A stretch of 64,000 nt of DNA from Janthinobacterium sp. SUN073 (GCF_030397665.1 NZ_JAPUBT010000006.1:248001-312000), one strand, 5' to 3'. Numbered from the stretch's first letter, positions 29,322-38,070 are shown. Notes: generated by a model from the sequence alone, not told the origin. Numbers and translations are program-made.

Positions 29322-30194
29322 TCACGAATAATCCGCGTCCAACTCCGAACCCGCATAATTTTCCAGGTCCTCGAACAGGCTTTTCATGCTGGCCCGCGTG
29401 AGGATTTTATGCACGACAGTGCAGCTGCGGCGGTAGGATTCTATGCGGTCGAGCAACACCGGATGATGCTGCACGGGCACCTTGGCCACCAGGGCGGCCC
29501 AGCCTTCCTCGAAGTCGGGCTTGTTCTTGCGCACGGAACGCACAAAGCGTTCAAACTCCTTTTGCCCCGTGCGCGCCATGATGCGTCCGCCGCCCTCGAT
29601 GGCGAAGATGATGGCCACGGCAATCACACCCTCGGCATTCAGGTCGCTGTCGCTGACGGGGCCATTGTCATGGTGGCGGCGCAGCCAGCTGGCCAGGCGC
29701 ACGACGGCTTGCACTTCCTTGCGCTGTTGCAACTGCAGCGCATACTTTTCATAGCCGGCCCAGTTCTGGTTCGGGTCGGCCTGGCAAATATCGATGAACA
29801 GCTCGCGCAGCCGGCGCTGCAGGTAGACGGGGTCCTGGTCGTATTCACCGACGAGGGCATCTTCCGGCAGCTGCGACAATTCCTTGATCAGGCGAAAGCC
29901 CACCTGAAACGCGTGCTCGGCGCCGTGCTCGACGAGGAAATCGAGGGCGGCCTGGTCGCCTTCATGCGTGACGGCCTGCTCCAGGCCCAGCGACACGCCG
30001 CCCACCGTCAGGAACAGCGCTTTCTGGATGCCGTCGGCCGTGCGTTCATTCGTGAACTTTTCGGCCACCATGGCCGTGATGCCCGTCAACTCGTCGGCCA
30101 GGTCCAGCGCCGCATCCTCGCGCGGGTCGTTCGGCAACAGCTTGATGGCGCGCACCAGGCGCGGAAGATTCTCTACAACAATTGCTGGCAGCAT
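29322..30194 (-). CDS. Uncharacterised helical protein, DnaJ-linked cluster
   Basis: A 290-residue protein with no signal peptide or membrane segment, starting MLPAIVVENLPRLVRAIKLL. It is rich in predicted helix and acidic residues (for example DPREDAALDLADELTG and FEDLENYAGSELDADYS). I do not recognise a family. The start at 30194 is preferred because the frame upstream reads as arginine- and cysteine-rich out-of-frame sequence of the preceding gene. It follows that gene by 19 bases and is the last of four same-strand genes headed by a DnaJ-domain protein. Confidence 0.7.
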   Translation of the reverse strand: MLPAIVVENLPRLVRAIKLLPNDPREDAALDLADELTGITAMVAEKFTNERTADGIQKALFLTVGGVSLGLEQAVTHEGDQAALDFLVEHGAEHAFQVGFRLIKELSQLPEDALVGEYDQDPVYLQRRLRELFIDICQADPNQNWAGYEKYALQLQQRKEVQAVVRLASWLRRHHDNGPVSDSDLNAEGVIAVAIIFAIEGGGRIMARTGQKEFERFVRSVRKNKPDFEEGWAALVAKVPVQHHPVLLDRIESYRRSCTVVHKILTRASMKSLFEDLENYAGSELDADYS

Positions 30195-30213
30195 TAGACG
30201 TTCCCTGCTTTCA

Positions 30214-31005
30214 TTACGAGAAAATGCCGGTGCCCAGGCTGCGGCGCGTACTGGAACGCGGCGCGCTGCGCGTGCTCGGTACTTGCTTGCGCAGGCGGTA
30301 CAGCAATTCCTTGGTACTGCGCTGCAACATGGTCGGCTCTTCGTCCGGGTCGTCCGAGAATTCGGCATCGGCCAGGTCGGCGCTGTGGCGGAAGTCGGGG
30401 AACAGTTCGAACAGCGAACGATCCCAGCCGTCTTCATTCGCTTGCGCCAGCTCGATGGCCAGCGGCACGACGTCGTTGTCGGACGAGGTCACGCCCGTCA
30501 CGTACGGTCCCTTGATGACGATCTCTCCCGCCACTTCGAGGATTTCCTTCGGCGCCATCGAGAACAGGATGGCGAATGCCGTGGCGCCCCAGTCGGTGGC
30601 GGACGCTTCGAGCAGCAGCTCGCGGCGGCGCTCGGCGTCGTCGGTGGAAAACACCACGCCGTGGATGTGCGCGAACAGCGACTCGGCGATGCGTTCCGGA
30701 TCGTCCTCGATCTGGTCGTCGCTCCAGGTGGCGGCGATGAAGGCCAGGCTGTCGGCCCAGGCCTTCGGCGGCACCAGCAAGGTGGCCAGCGACATCTTGC
30801 CGCCGTCAAAGCCGGCCAGGTGCAGCGCCGTCACTTGCGGCGGGATGGCATTGAGCACTTCCACCACGGCAAGATCGCCGTACTGGTCGGCCGCGTCGGC
30901 AAACGCCTGCTCGGCGTGGCCCAGCGAACCGGACAGCACCAATTCCATGACCTGCTTGGTCAGCGCGGGCAGGTTGCTTTTTTGTTCATCCTTGTTATCG
31001 GCCAT
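30214..31005 (-). CDS. Uncharacterised acidic protein, DnaJ-linked cluster
   Basis: A 263-residue cytosolic-looking protein beginning MADNKDEQKSNLPALTKQVM. Most of it is predicted helix with an acidic stretch near residue 215 (LADAEFSDDPDEEPTML), and it ends in a basic, Ser/Arg-rich tail (PSTRSAPRSSTRRSLGTG). I do not recognise a family. The start at 31005 has GGAG six bases upstream and overlaps the end of the previous gene by 11 bases, a sign of translational coupling. Confidence 0.7.
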   Translation of the reverse strand: MADNKDEQKSNLPALTKQVMELVLSGSLGHAEQAFADAADQYGDLAVVEVLNAIPPQVTALHLAGFDGGKMSLATLLVPPKAWADSLAFIAATWSDDQIEDDPERIAESLFAHIHGVVFSTDDAERRRELLLEASATDWGATAFAILFSMAPKEILEVAGEIVIKGPYVTGVTSSDNDVVPLAIELAQANEDGWDRSLFELFPDFRHSADLADAEFSDDPDEEPTMLQRSTKELLYRLRKQVPSTRSAPRSSTRRSLGTGIFS

Positions 31006-31507
31006 GGTCATCTCCATCCTGGTCAAACATCTGGGCGAAATCGTCGGTGGCTTCGTCGTCATCAATCTCGTCGTCGCCGTCGTCATTGGCCGCCAGCTGG
31101 TCGAGCGACTGGTCGTCGTCGTCCCACAGGCGCGGGTTCTTGTGCAAAAAGGCCGTGATGATGGCCTGGCGCGCCAGGTCGGGGAAGCTCTCTTCGATGG
31201 CGGCATACATCTTCGCCGCTTCCGGCGCGGCGCACGTGGCCATGGAAAACACGCGGGCCGGGTCGCCGAATTCGTAGTCTTCGCTTTCGGCCAGCAAGCC
31301 TTTCGGGTCGCTGAAGGTGATGTGGTCGACCAGCGCGAAGGCCAGCATATTCACGTCTTCGATGCCGCCGCCACTGGCGTACTCGCTCACCAGCGCGTCA
31401 ACCATGCTTTTGTAGTTCTTGCGGTTTGGCGGGTCGCCGAGGATGCCGTCGATCTGGCCTTCCAGCTCGCGCGACTGGTACGCGAATTCAGGGTGTACTC
31501 TTCTCAT
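30995..31507 (-). CDS. Uncharacterised protein with acidic tail, DnaJ-linked cluster
   Basis: A 170-residue protein beginning MRRVHPEFAYQSRELEGQID. The last 40 residues are strongly acidic (LAANDDGDDEIDDDEATDDF and following). There is no signal peptide and no family that I recognise. The frame is open to an ATG at 31579; 31507 is preferred for a purine-rich GGAAAG upstream, but this is not certain. It overlaps the next gene by 11 bases and lies 103 bases after the DnaJ-domain gene. Confidence 0.65.
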   Translation of the reverse strand: MRRVHPEFAYQSRELEGQIDGILGDPPNRKNYKSMVDALVSEYASGGGIEDVNMLAFALVDHITFSDPKGLLAESEDYEFGDPARVFSMATCAAPEAAKMYAAIEESFPDLARQAIITAFLHKNPRLWDDDDQSLDQLAANDDGDDEIDDDEATDDFAQMFDQDGDDHGR

Positions 31508-31610
31508 GCTGTGCTTTCCAATGTAATGCGCGGCGCTGTTATCGACATAAAAGCGCCGTTGTTGTTTTTTAAATGTCATTCAGGCCGCCCGGTGGCGGCT
31601 GCCGGCAGAC

Positions 31611-31904
31611 TCAGTCTGCTGGAAGGACGGTGCCATGCAAGCGGAACACGCCGCACCACAGGGCATACGCTTCCGCTTCCGGATCGATGATGATGCGGTG
31701 GTTCACGCTCTGGTCGTATTCGGCACGCTTGGCCGGGTCGGCCAGGATTTCATACGCCTTGGTGACGCTCTTGAAGCGCGCCTCGGCGCCGGGGGCCTGG
31801 TTGCGGTCGGGGTGGAAGCGCATGGCCAGCGAACGGTAAACCTTCTTGATTTCATCGTCGCTGGCATTGGGCGCGACACCGAGGACGTTATATAAATTTT
31901 CCAT
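31611..31904 (-). CDS. Short J-domain (DnaJ-like) protein
   Basis: The 97-residue protein is a J domain and little else: [20 protein letters not shown], then the HPD motif in MRFHPDRN and [16 protein letters not shown] domains bind DnaK and switch on its ATPase. Without the Gly/Phe, zinc-finger and substrate domains of DnaJ it would act as a specialised co-chaperone that brings DnaK to a particular client. GGAG lies 6 bases before the start at 31904. It heads a cluster of three unrecognised genes, which could encode its client or partners. Confidence 0.88.
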   Translation of the reverse strand: MENLYNVLGVAPNASDDEIKKVYRSLAMRFHPDRNQAPGAEARFKSVTKAYEILADPAKRAEYDQSVNHRIIIDPEAEAYALWCGVFRLHGTVLPAD

Positions 31905-32065
31905 AAATGGCTCCGGGGTCACGATTTGTTTGCTAATTAAAGGCAGATTATCCTATAGAACGGCGCCCGCGTCGCTTGCATGCTGGATATGGGGGCAAAT
32001 ACGTGCTTATAAAGCGCTTGCGGTACGGTAAAATGCTTTTTACTGTCACTCTTCCGCATTGATCA

Positions 32066-33832
32066 ATGAGCAACGATAAACCGAATACCGCCGCGCCAGC
32101 GCTGGCGCCCAATTTCTTGCGTAACATCATCGAAGCCGACCTGGCTGCCGGCGCCCACGTGCGTCCCGGTCTGCCCCAGGTGATCACGCGTTTCCCGCCG
32201 GAGCCGAACGGCTACCTGCACGTGGGCCACGCCAAGTCGATCTGCGTCAACTTCGGCCTGGCGCGCGATTACGCCGGCCAGTGCAACCTGCGCTTCGACG
32301 ACACCAATCCGGCGAAGGAAGAGCAGGAATACGTCGACACCATCATGGACAGCGTGAAATGGCTGGGCTTTGACTGGGAACCGAAGCATGCCGATGGCCA
32401 GAGCCACCTGCACTACGCAAGCGACTATTTCGACCAGCTGTACGCGATGGCCGAGTACCTGATCACGGCCGGCTTTGCCTATGTGGACAGCCAGAGCGCC
32501 GAAGACATGGCCGCCAACCGGGGCAATTTCGGCCAGGCCGGCAAAAATTCGCCGTTCCGCGACCGTCCGCGCGACGAATCGCTGGCCCTGTTCCGCGCCA
32601 TGAAGGCCGGCCAGTTCAAGGATGGCGAGCACATCCTGCGCGCGAAGATGAGCGAAGATGCGATGAGTTCGCCGAACATGAACTTGCGCGACCCGGCCAT
32701 CTACCGCATCCGCCATGCGCACCACCACCGCACGGGCGACGCCTGGTGCATCTATCCGATGTACGACTACACGCACCCGATCTCGGACGCGCTGGAAAAC
32801 ATCACGCATTCGATCTGCACGCTGGAATTCCAGGACCACCGCCCATTCTACGACTGGCTGCTGGAAACCCTGTCGGCCGGCGGCTTCTTCCAGCAACCGG
32901 TGCCGCGCCAGTTCGAATTCTCGCGCCTGAACCTGACCTACATCGTCACCAGCAAGCGCAAGCTGCGCCAGCTGGTGGAAGAGCACATCGTCGACGGCTG
33001 GGACGACCCCCGCATGCCGACCCTGGTGGGCATGCGCCGCCGCGGCTACACGCCGGAAGCGATTCAATTGATGTGCGAACGCACGGGCGTGACCAAGTCC
33101 GACGGCTGGATCGACTACAGCGTGCTCGAAGGCTGTTTGCGCGAAGACCTGGACCCGAAGGCGCCGCGCACGGTGGCCGTGCTGCGTCCGTTGAAGTTGA
33201 TCATCGACAATTTCCCTGAAAACGAGAGCGTGGAATGCACGGCGCCCGTGCACCCGCACTTCCCGGAACGGGGCTTGCGCACCTTCCCCATCTCGCGCGA
33301 GCTGTGGATCGAGGAAGACGACTTCATGGAAGTGCCGAACAAGGGTTACTTCCGCCTGTATCCGCCGATCGACGGCAAGCCGGGCAGCCGCGTGCGCCTG
33401 CGCTATGGCTACGTGATCGAATGCACGGGCTACGACAAGGATGAAAACGGTAAAGTCATCGCCGTGCATTGCAATTACTTTGAAGACAGCAAGTCGGGCA
33501 CCGAAGGCAGCTCGACCTACAAGGTCAAGGGCAATATGCACTGGGTCAGCGCGCCGACGGCGATTCCCGCCGAAGTACGCCTGTACGACCGCCTGTTTAC
33601 AGACCCGCAGCCGGACGCGGGCGGCAAGGACTTCAAGCTGGCCCTGAACCCGCTGGCCAAGGAAGTGGTGCAAGCGTGGCTGGAACCGGGCGCGGAACTG
33701 GCCCAGCCGGAACAGCGCTTCCAGTTCGAGCGCCACGGCTATTTCGCGGCCGACCGGGTCGACAGCCTGCCGGGCAAGCCCGTCTTCAACCGCATCGTCA
33801 CCCTGAAAGACAGCTGGCAGCCGGCAAAATAA
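32066..33832 (+). CDS. glnS: Glutaminyl-tRNA synthetase
   Basis: A 588-residue class I synthetase for tRNA-Gln. The HIGH motif is HVGH at residues 52-55 (PPEPNGYLHVGHAKS), and the KMSKS-like motif is VTSKRKL at 294-300, with Thr-Ser in place of Met-Ser. The tRNA-binding and anticodon beta-barrel parts follow to the end (YFAADRVDSLPGKPVFNRIV). Length is a little above E. coli GlnRS. It is divergent from the J-domain gene and ends before a strong terminator. Confidence 0.97.
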   Translation: MSNDKPNTAAPALAPNFLRNIIEADLAAGAHVRPGLPQVITRFPPEPNGYLHVGHAKSICVNFGLARDYAGQCNLRFDDTNPAKEEQEYVDTIMDSVKWLGFDWEPKHADGQSHLHYASDYFDQLYAMAEYLITAGFAYVDSQSAEDMAANRGNFGQAGKNSPFRDRPRDESLALFRAMKAGQFKDGEHILRAKMSEDAMSSPNMNLRDPAIYRIRHAHHHRTGDAWCIYPMYDYTHPISDALENITHSICTLEFQDHRPFYDWLLETLSAGGFFQQPVPRQFEFSRLNLTYIVTSKRKLRQLVEEHIVDGWDDPRMPTLVGMRRRGYTPEAIQLMCERTGVTKSDGWIDYSVLEGCLREDLDPKAPRTVAVLRPLKLIIDNFPENESVECTAPVHPHFPERGLRTFPISRELWIEEDDFMEVPNKGYFRLYPPIDGKPGSRVRLRYGYVIECTGYDKDENGKVIAVHCNYFEDSKSGTEGSSTYKVKGNMHWVSAPTAIPAEVRLYDRLFTDPQPDAGGKDFKLALNPLAKEVVQAWLEPGAELAQPEQRFQFERHGYFAADRVDSLPGKPVFNRIVTLKDSWQPAK

Positions 33833-33854
33833 GCCGTCATGTTGCTCACAAAAA

Positions 33855-33878
33855 AACCGCTGCGGCGGTTTTTTTTTC
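33855..33878 (+). terminator. Terminator of glnS
   Basis: AACCGC (33855-33860) and GCGGTT (33865-33870) form a short GC stem with a TGCG loop, followed by eight or more T. It starts 23 bases after the stop codon. Confidence 0.85.
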
Positions 33879-34022
33879 GTTCCCAACAGAAATATTGCCT
33901 GTTGACTATATTCACGATAATTTTGTATATTAGGCAGCTATTGAGCAATTTGCAATGCTGATAGTGATTATGCAACTTGGTACAGCCTCCAGCACACAGG
34001 CGGCACCCGATTCCTCTTCCTG

Positions 34023-35894
34023 ATGCGGATGGCGATGTCCTCTACTGCCGGTGAACAACAGTTATCCTTGGAGAAAAGGCCGCAGTGGCTGATCGGCGTC
34101 GTGATGTCGATGATGGTGGGCCTGCTGTTCTACATGGCCGCCTCGCTGTCGATCGAAAACGATGCCAGCGAGCTATTCAACAATCTGTCGCGCAATACCC
34201 AGAAAAACATCGCATCGCGCCTCAAGTCGTATACCAACCTGCTGCGCGGCACGGCCAGCCTGTTCCACGCCAACGAACACGTGAGCCGCGAGCAATTCCA
34301 CCGCTACGTGGCGAACCTCGCCTTGCAACAAAACTACCCGGGCGTGATGAATCTCAATTACAGCCAGGAACTCGACGAGTCGCAGCGCGCCGCCTTCGAA
34401 GCGGCCATGCAGCGCGACTATCCGCCCGGGCGCGACGGCTATCCGGCGTTTGCCATCCATCCGCCCGGCCCGCGCCCCCATTATTCCGCGCTGGTCTACA
34501 TCGAGCCGATTGCCAGCGCTGCGGAAAAGTATGGCTATGACATCGCTTCGCGGCCCCTGATCGCCGAAACGCTGGAACAGTCGCGCGATACCGGACAGAT
34601 CTGCAATTCCGGCGCCCCCGTGCCGATGGAAGGCCGGCCGCAGTTGACGGGCATGGCCATGCGCCTGCCCGTGTACCGCTTCGGCATGCCGACCGGCACG
34701 GTGGAGCAAAGGCGCGCGGCCTACCAGGGTTCCGTCGGCATCGGCTACGACCTGGTGACGATGATGCGCAGCGCGCTGGCCGACATGCCGGTACACAATG
34801 TCCGCCTGACCCTGTTCGATATTGGCCCACAGGCGCTTGAACAGCCGGACTTGCCGCTGCAGCTGCCGCACGACATGCGCCCCATCTTCGACAGCACCAC
34901 GGCGGGCATGCATGCGCCATGGTGGCTACCCGGCAACTCGGGCCGCTATCTGAGCAGCACGATGCTGATCGAGCACAATGGCCGCGCGTGGCAAGCGCTG
35001 TTCAGCGTGCGCAAGAGCGACCTGTATACGCGCTTCGATGCCTTCCTGCCGTGGCTGGCCCTGATGACCGGTTTTGCCAGCGCCATGCTGCTGTACCTGC
35101 TGTTTCACACCCTGGCGTCGTCGCGCCGGCGCGCCATCCAGATGGCGACGGGCATGACGGCGGAATTGCGCGCCAGCCAGATCCGCCTGCAGCTGTCGCA
35201 CCAGAAACTGCGCCGCCTGGCGGCCCACGCCGACCAGATCAAGGAAGAGGAGCGCAAGCGCATCGCGCGCGAAATCCACGACGACCTGGGCCAGAACCTG
35301 CTGGTCTTGCGCATCGACGCCGACATGCTGGCCTCGCGCACGCAGCGCCGCCATCCGCACCTGAACGCGCGCGCCCGTTCGACCCTGGAACAGATCGACG
35401 CCACGATTAAAAGCGTGCGGCAAATCATCAACGACTTGCGTCCAACCGTGCTGGACCTGGGCGTGAATGCGGCCGTCGAATGGCAGGTGGCGCAATTTCG
35501 TCAGCGCACGGGCATCGCCTGCGAAATCAGCGAAAGCCATGACGACATCTGCCTCAGCGATCAATGCGCCACGGCCCTGTTCCGCATCCTGCAAGAGTCA
35601 CTCAGCAATATTTCCCAGCATGCCAATGCCAGCCGCGTGCAAGTCAAGCTGGCAAAGTGCCGCGACACCGTATCGATGAGCATCAGCGACAACGGCGTGG
35701 GCGCGGCCATCGACGGACGCAACAAGCAGGGCTCATTTGGCCTGGTCGGCATCGAGGAACGCATCAAGTTGCTGGGCGGCACTTTCTACATCGAAAGCAG
35801 CCCTGGCGCCGGCATGAGCGTGCATGTCAGCGTGCCGCTGGGCGCCGACGCCACGGCATTTCCCTACCAGGAAGATGGCCGCGCCAGCGCCTGA
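34023..35894 (+). CDS. CHASE-domain sensor histidine kinase, NarL-partner type
   Basis: The 623-residue kinase has a membrane segment at about 22-42, a periplasmic CHASE-type sensor domain (about 70-330; LNYSQELDESQRAAFEAAMQ, YIEPIASAAEKYGYDIASRP), a second membrane segment near 345-365 and a coiled coil. The HisKA_3 domain has acceptor H419 in RIAREIHDDLGQNLL, followed by an HATPase domain (SDNGVGAAI, GSFGLVGIEERIKLLGGTF). Kinases of this type normally work with a LuxR/NarL-type regulator, but none is adjacent. The first ATG at 34023 is used; ATGs 6 and 12 bases later are equally possible. Confidence 0.9.
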   Translation: MRMAMSSTAGEQQLSLEKRPQWLIGVVMSMMVGLLFYMAASLSIENDASELFNNLSRNTQKNIASRLKSYTNLLRGTASLFHANEHVSREQFHRYVANLALQQNYPGVMNLNYSQELDESQRAAFEAAMQRDYPPGRDGYPAFAIHPPGPRPHYSALVYIEPIASAAEKYGYDIASRPLIAETLEQSRDTGQICNSGAPVPMEGRPQLTGMAMRLPVYRFGMPTGTVEQRRAAYQGSVGIGYDLVTMMRSALADMPVHNVRLTLFDIGPQALEQPDLPLQLPHDMRPIFDSTTAGMHAPWWLPGNSGRYLSSTMLIEHNGRAWQALFSVRKSDLYTRFDAFLPWLALMTGFASAMLLYLLFHTLASSRRRAIQMATGMTAELRASQIRLQLSHQKLRRLAAHADQIKEEERKRIAREIHDDLGQNLLVLRIDADMLASRTQRRHPHLNARARSTLEQIDATIKSVRQIINDLRPTVLDLGVNAAVEWQVAQFRQRTGIACEISESHDDICLSDQCATALFRILQESLSNISQHANASRVQVKLAKCRDTVSMSISDNGVGAAIDGRNKQGSFGLVGIEERIKLLGGTFYIESSPGAGMSVHVSVPLGADATAFPYQEDGRASA

Positions 35895-36082
35895 CAGGCG
35901 CGCTCCGCTTGAAACAAGCTCAGCTTGCGTATTTTGTCATTTGATGCAATATTGATGTAGAACAACTCAGCGCCTGCCCGCCATGCGCCAGGCATTCCTC
36001 GACTATTTACCAGGAGTACACACCCACCACTCTCCCTTGTTGCACTGTATTTCCCACAACGCTCTTTACCACAAGGACATTC

Positions 36083-36769
36083 ATGGATACGAACGACAGT
36101 TTCAAGGCAATTGCCAATTTGAATTTGGACGCGATCAAAGTCAAGCTGATGCACCGGGAGTCAGGCGAAGGATGGAGCCTGGAGAAGGCCAATGCGGTGG
36201 AGTTCGAGTACCGGCGCTTTCTGATCCTGATGAAACAGTTTCCGCAAGAAGAAACAGCGCCACTGATGGACGTCGATACCTTCTGGCACTACCACATCCT
36301 CGACACCCTGAAATATGCGGCGGACTGCGAACAGGTGTTCGGCTACTTCCTGCATCACTTTCCGTACATCGGCCTGCGCGGCGAAGACGACGAAGCGGCA
36401 CACCAGCGCGTGGGCGAGCGCATGAAGCAGCTGTATGAGCAAACGTTCGGGGAAGATTATATCCGCGCAGAAACGGCGTATTCGGGGCGCGCAGTACAGG
36501 CGGCGTATTCGGGACGGGCTGTACAAACAGCATTTTCCGGTGCCGCAGTGCAAGCGACAGCGTACTCGGGCCGGGCCGTGCAGACGGCGTTTTCCGGTGC
36601 AGCGGTGCAGGCGACAGCGTACTCGGGCCGCGCGACGGGCGCTGCCAGCACGGCATTTTCCGGCGCGCCCGCCACCTTGGCAGCAGCGGTGCTCAAGTCG
36701 TCTTCGACCAGCCTGGAAATGGGGCGTTTCTATGTCGATCGTCCGGTGTTGAACCGCGAACCGCAATAG
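36083..36769 (+). CDS. GRDP/DUF1399-like protein with C-terminal [YF]SG[RA]A repeats
   Basis: A 228-residue protein with two parts. Residues 1-125 form a helical domain with DVDTFWHYHILDTLKYAADC and FGYFLHHFPYIG, which resembles the N-terminal region of glycine-rich-domain (GRDP-like) proteins; the Trp, His and Cys positions look like a conserved site. Residues about 133-195 consist of six [YF]SG[RA]A units; the longest regular unit is AYSGRAVQTAFSGAAVQAT, present almost twice in tandem. There is no signal peptide. Synonymous codons differ between copies while the residues stay the same, so the repeat appears to be kept by selection. Function unknown; the family call is tentative. Confidence 0.72.
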   Translation: MDTNDSFKAIANLNLDAIKVKLMHRESGEGWSLEKANAVEFEYRRFLILMKQFPQEETAPLMDVDTFWHYHILDTLKYAADCEQVFGYFLHHFPYIGLRGEDDEAAHQRVGERMKQLYEQTFGEDYIRAETAYSGRAVQAAYSGRAVQTAFSGAAVQATAYSGRAVQTAFSGAAVQATAYSGRATGAASTAFSGAPATLAAAVLKSSSTSLEMGRFYVDRPVLNREPQ

Positions 36770-36800
36770 CAAAAACAGATGTGGCTGCCGCACGCGGCAA

Positions 36801-36846
36801 GCCTGACGTACCCAGACGGCACCTCTCAGTTTGCCGTCTGTCAGGC
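36801..36846. terminator. Hairpin between the repeat protein and the small HTH gene
   Basis: GCCTGAC...CAGACGGCA (36801-36821) pairs with TGCCGTCTG and TCAGGC (36832-36846) to make a long, bulged stem with a short loop. It lies between two convergent genes, five bases past the end of the minus-strand one. There is no T tract, so it may be a two-way pause site or an mRNA end protector. Confidence 0.55.
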
Positions 36847-36850
36847 GCTC

Positions 36851-37090
36851 TTAGGCAGCCATCAACTCGCGCAGTTCACGAATGCTGAAATCGCTGATTT
36901 CATGCATGCGGATGAGGATCGTGGCGCCGATCGGCAAGGTGTTGTGACGAATCTTGCTGATGACCGGTGGCGCCACTTCCAGCGCGCGCGACAGGGCGGC
37001 ATCGTTTTTCAGTTGCAGCTTGTCGATGATCGCATCAAGGACGCGATTCGGGTTGTAGGTAGGCAAAGAGGTAATTTGTTTGAGAGACAT
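36851..37090 (-). CDS. Small helix-turn-helix (Cro/XRE-like) regulator
   Basis: A 79-residue protein that is essentially one DNA-binding domain: LDAIIDKLQLKNDAALSRAL, then EVAPPVISKIRHNTLPIGAT, with the recognition helix in PPVISKIRHN. The helix spacing is like that of Cro/C1 and XRE proteins. The ATG at 37090 is used; a TTG six bases upstream is in frame. The upstream region is AT-rich with an inverted repeat (37206-37229) that could be its own operator. Phage-type origin is possible, but no phage gene is nearby. Confidence 0.72.
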   Translation of the reverse strand: MSLKQITSLPTYNPNRVLDAIIDKLQLKNDAALSRALEVAPPVISKIRHNTLPIGATILIRMHEISDFSIRELRELMAA

Positions 37091-37205
37091 GATCAAAAAT
37101 CCGTACTTGTTGTATTAAGGCAAAAAGAAACCGAATGTCTCTTCTGCAATAATTCAGGGTAAACACACTAAAAAGCGCCATCACTTATGCGGCCTTTACG
37201 CCACA

Positions 37206-37229
37206 AACAATATAATACACGCTATTGTT
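37206..37229. promoter_or_regulatory. AT-rich promoter region with inverted repeat upstream of the HTH gene
   Basis: AACAATA (37206-37212) and TATTGTT (37223-37229) are exact complements with a 10-base spacer that includes TAATAC. The surroundings (37100-37330) are the most AT-rich patch of this part of the window and hold no gene. The site is 116 bases upstream of the HTH gene start. Autoregulation is inferred. Confidence 0.4.
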
Positions 37230-37332
37230 GATTTTTGCGTAACTTAAAGCAAAATTGTGATAATTGAAGAGAATTGACGCACTTGGAATGTGCTAGAGGA
37301 TAACCCAAATCGGAAAAATTTGCTGCAAGTCA

Positions 37333-37602
37333 TCAATTTTTACAATGAAGAACACTGCTGCGCATCAGCCAGGCAATCGCCATGAGTGTGCCCAGGCGGG
37401 CCATGTCGGCGGATAAATGCCAGCCTTGCGCGGCCACGCCGGCCGGGGTGGCCGGAAGGCAGGTGCCGGGGAAGGCGTCCACGCGGCACCAGGCCAGTTG
37501 CCGGCGAATTTCATCGGGCGGCGGTGGCGGCTGCAGCGCACGTTCGCGACGCCGCATATAGGCGCGCACCTGTTCCTTGCTGGGGTGACTCGTAGCTCGC
37601 AT
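37333..37602 (-). CDS. Small hypothetical protein
   Basis: An 89-residue protein that I do not recognise. It has a basic N-terminus with a proline run (LQPPPPPDEIRRQLAW), a central region with two cysteines, and a weakly hydrophobic C-terminal stretch (LGTLMAIAWLMRSSVL) that could be a membrane anchor. Support for its being real is the AGGAG ribosome site 6 bases before the ATG and GC-rich third positions in an AT-rich neighbourhood. No functional context. Confidence 0.55.
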   Translation of the reverse strand: MRATSHPSKEQVRAYMRRRERALQPPPPPDEIRRQLAWCRVDAFPGTCLPATPAGVAAQGWHLSADMARLGTLMAIAWLMRSSVLHCKN

Positions 37603-37809
37603 GGATCGCTCCTGCTAACGGGGAAACTGCGTCGCGCTAATTGTAGATGCCGAGTCCACCACAACTAGCCAGGACGCGTGACGACTTTGCTCACCATATC
37701 GCCAGCTCGCCAAGATGCGTTTGCGTTGCATCAAATGGCAAGGCCCCGGTGTTGCGCCGAAGCCCACACTGCACCATGCTCCAGCGGCCTGGCGGCCGAT
37801 GGCTGGCTC

Positions 37810-38070
37810 TTATTTCTTTTGCTGGCGCACGCGCTGTTGCTGTTTTTCCTGCGTTTGCTGGCGATTCTGCTTGCGCTCGAACAGGGTGACCGCATCTTTC
37901 TTGGCTTGCTCGGCGGTACGCATTTCCTCATGCGCATCGTGCGGAACAAAAAATTCGGCATCCTGCGCCGCCACGACCAGCTTGATGGCGGCGTCGTCGT
38001 CGAGGTCATACAGTTCCGTCAGGACGGTGGTGACCTCGTCCAGGTATTCTTCGTAAGTGAGGGTGCTCAT
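37810..38070 (-). CDS. Small charged hypothetical protein
   Basis: An 86-residue protein with a folded-looking acidic first half (MSTLTYEEYLDEVTTVLTEL, DDDAAIKLVVAAQDAEFF) and a basic, glutamine-rich tail (RKQNRQQTQEKQQQRVRQQK). No signal peptide. AAGGA lies 7 bases before the ATG. I know of no function; the acid/base split suggests binding to another protein or to nucleic acid, which is only a guess. The 200 bases between it and the next gene upstream on the window (37603-37809) hold nothing clear. Confidence 0.6.
   Translation of the reverse strand: MSTLTYEEYLDEVTTVLTELYDLDDDAAIKLVVAAQDAEFFVPHDAHEEMRTAEQAKKDAVTLFERKQNRQQTQEKQQQRVRQQKK

Noticed and set aside
32063-33886. 607-residue open frame antisense to glnS
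   Set aside because: It is the complement of a clear synthetase gene. Long antisense frames are routine at this GC content.
36083-36769. RiPP precursor with a modified repeat core
   Set aside because: The repeats are suggestive, but no radical SAM, YcaO or other modifying enzyme, protease or exporter is adjacent, so it is kept as a repeat protein only.
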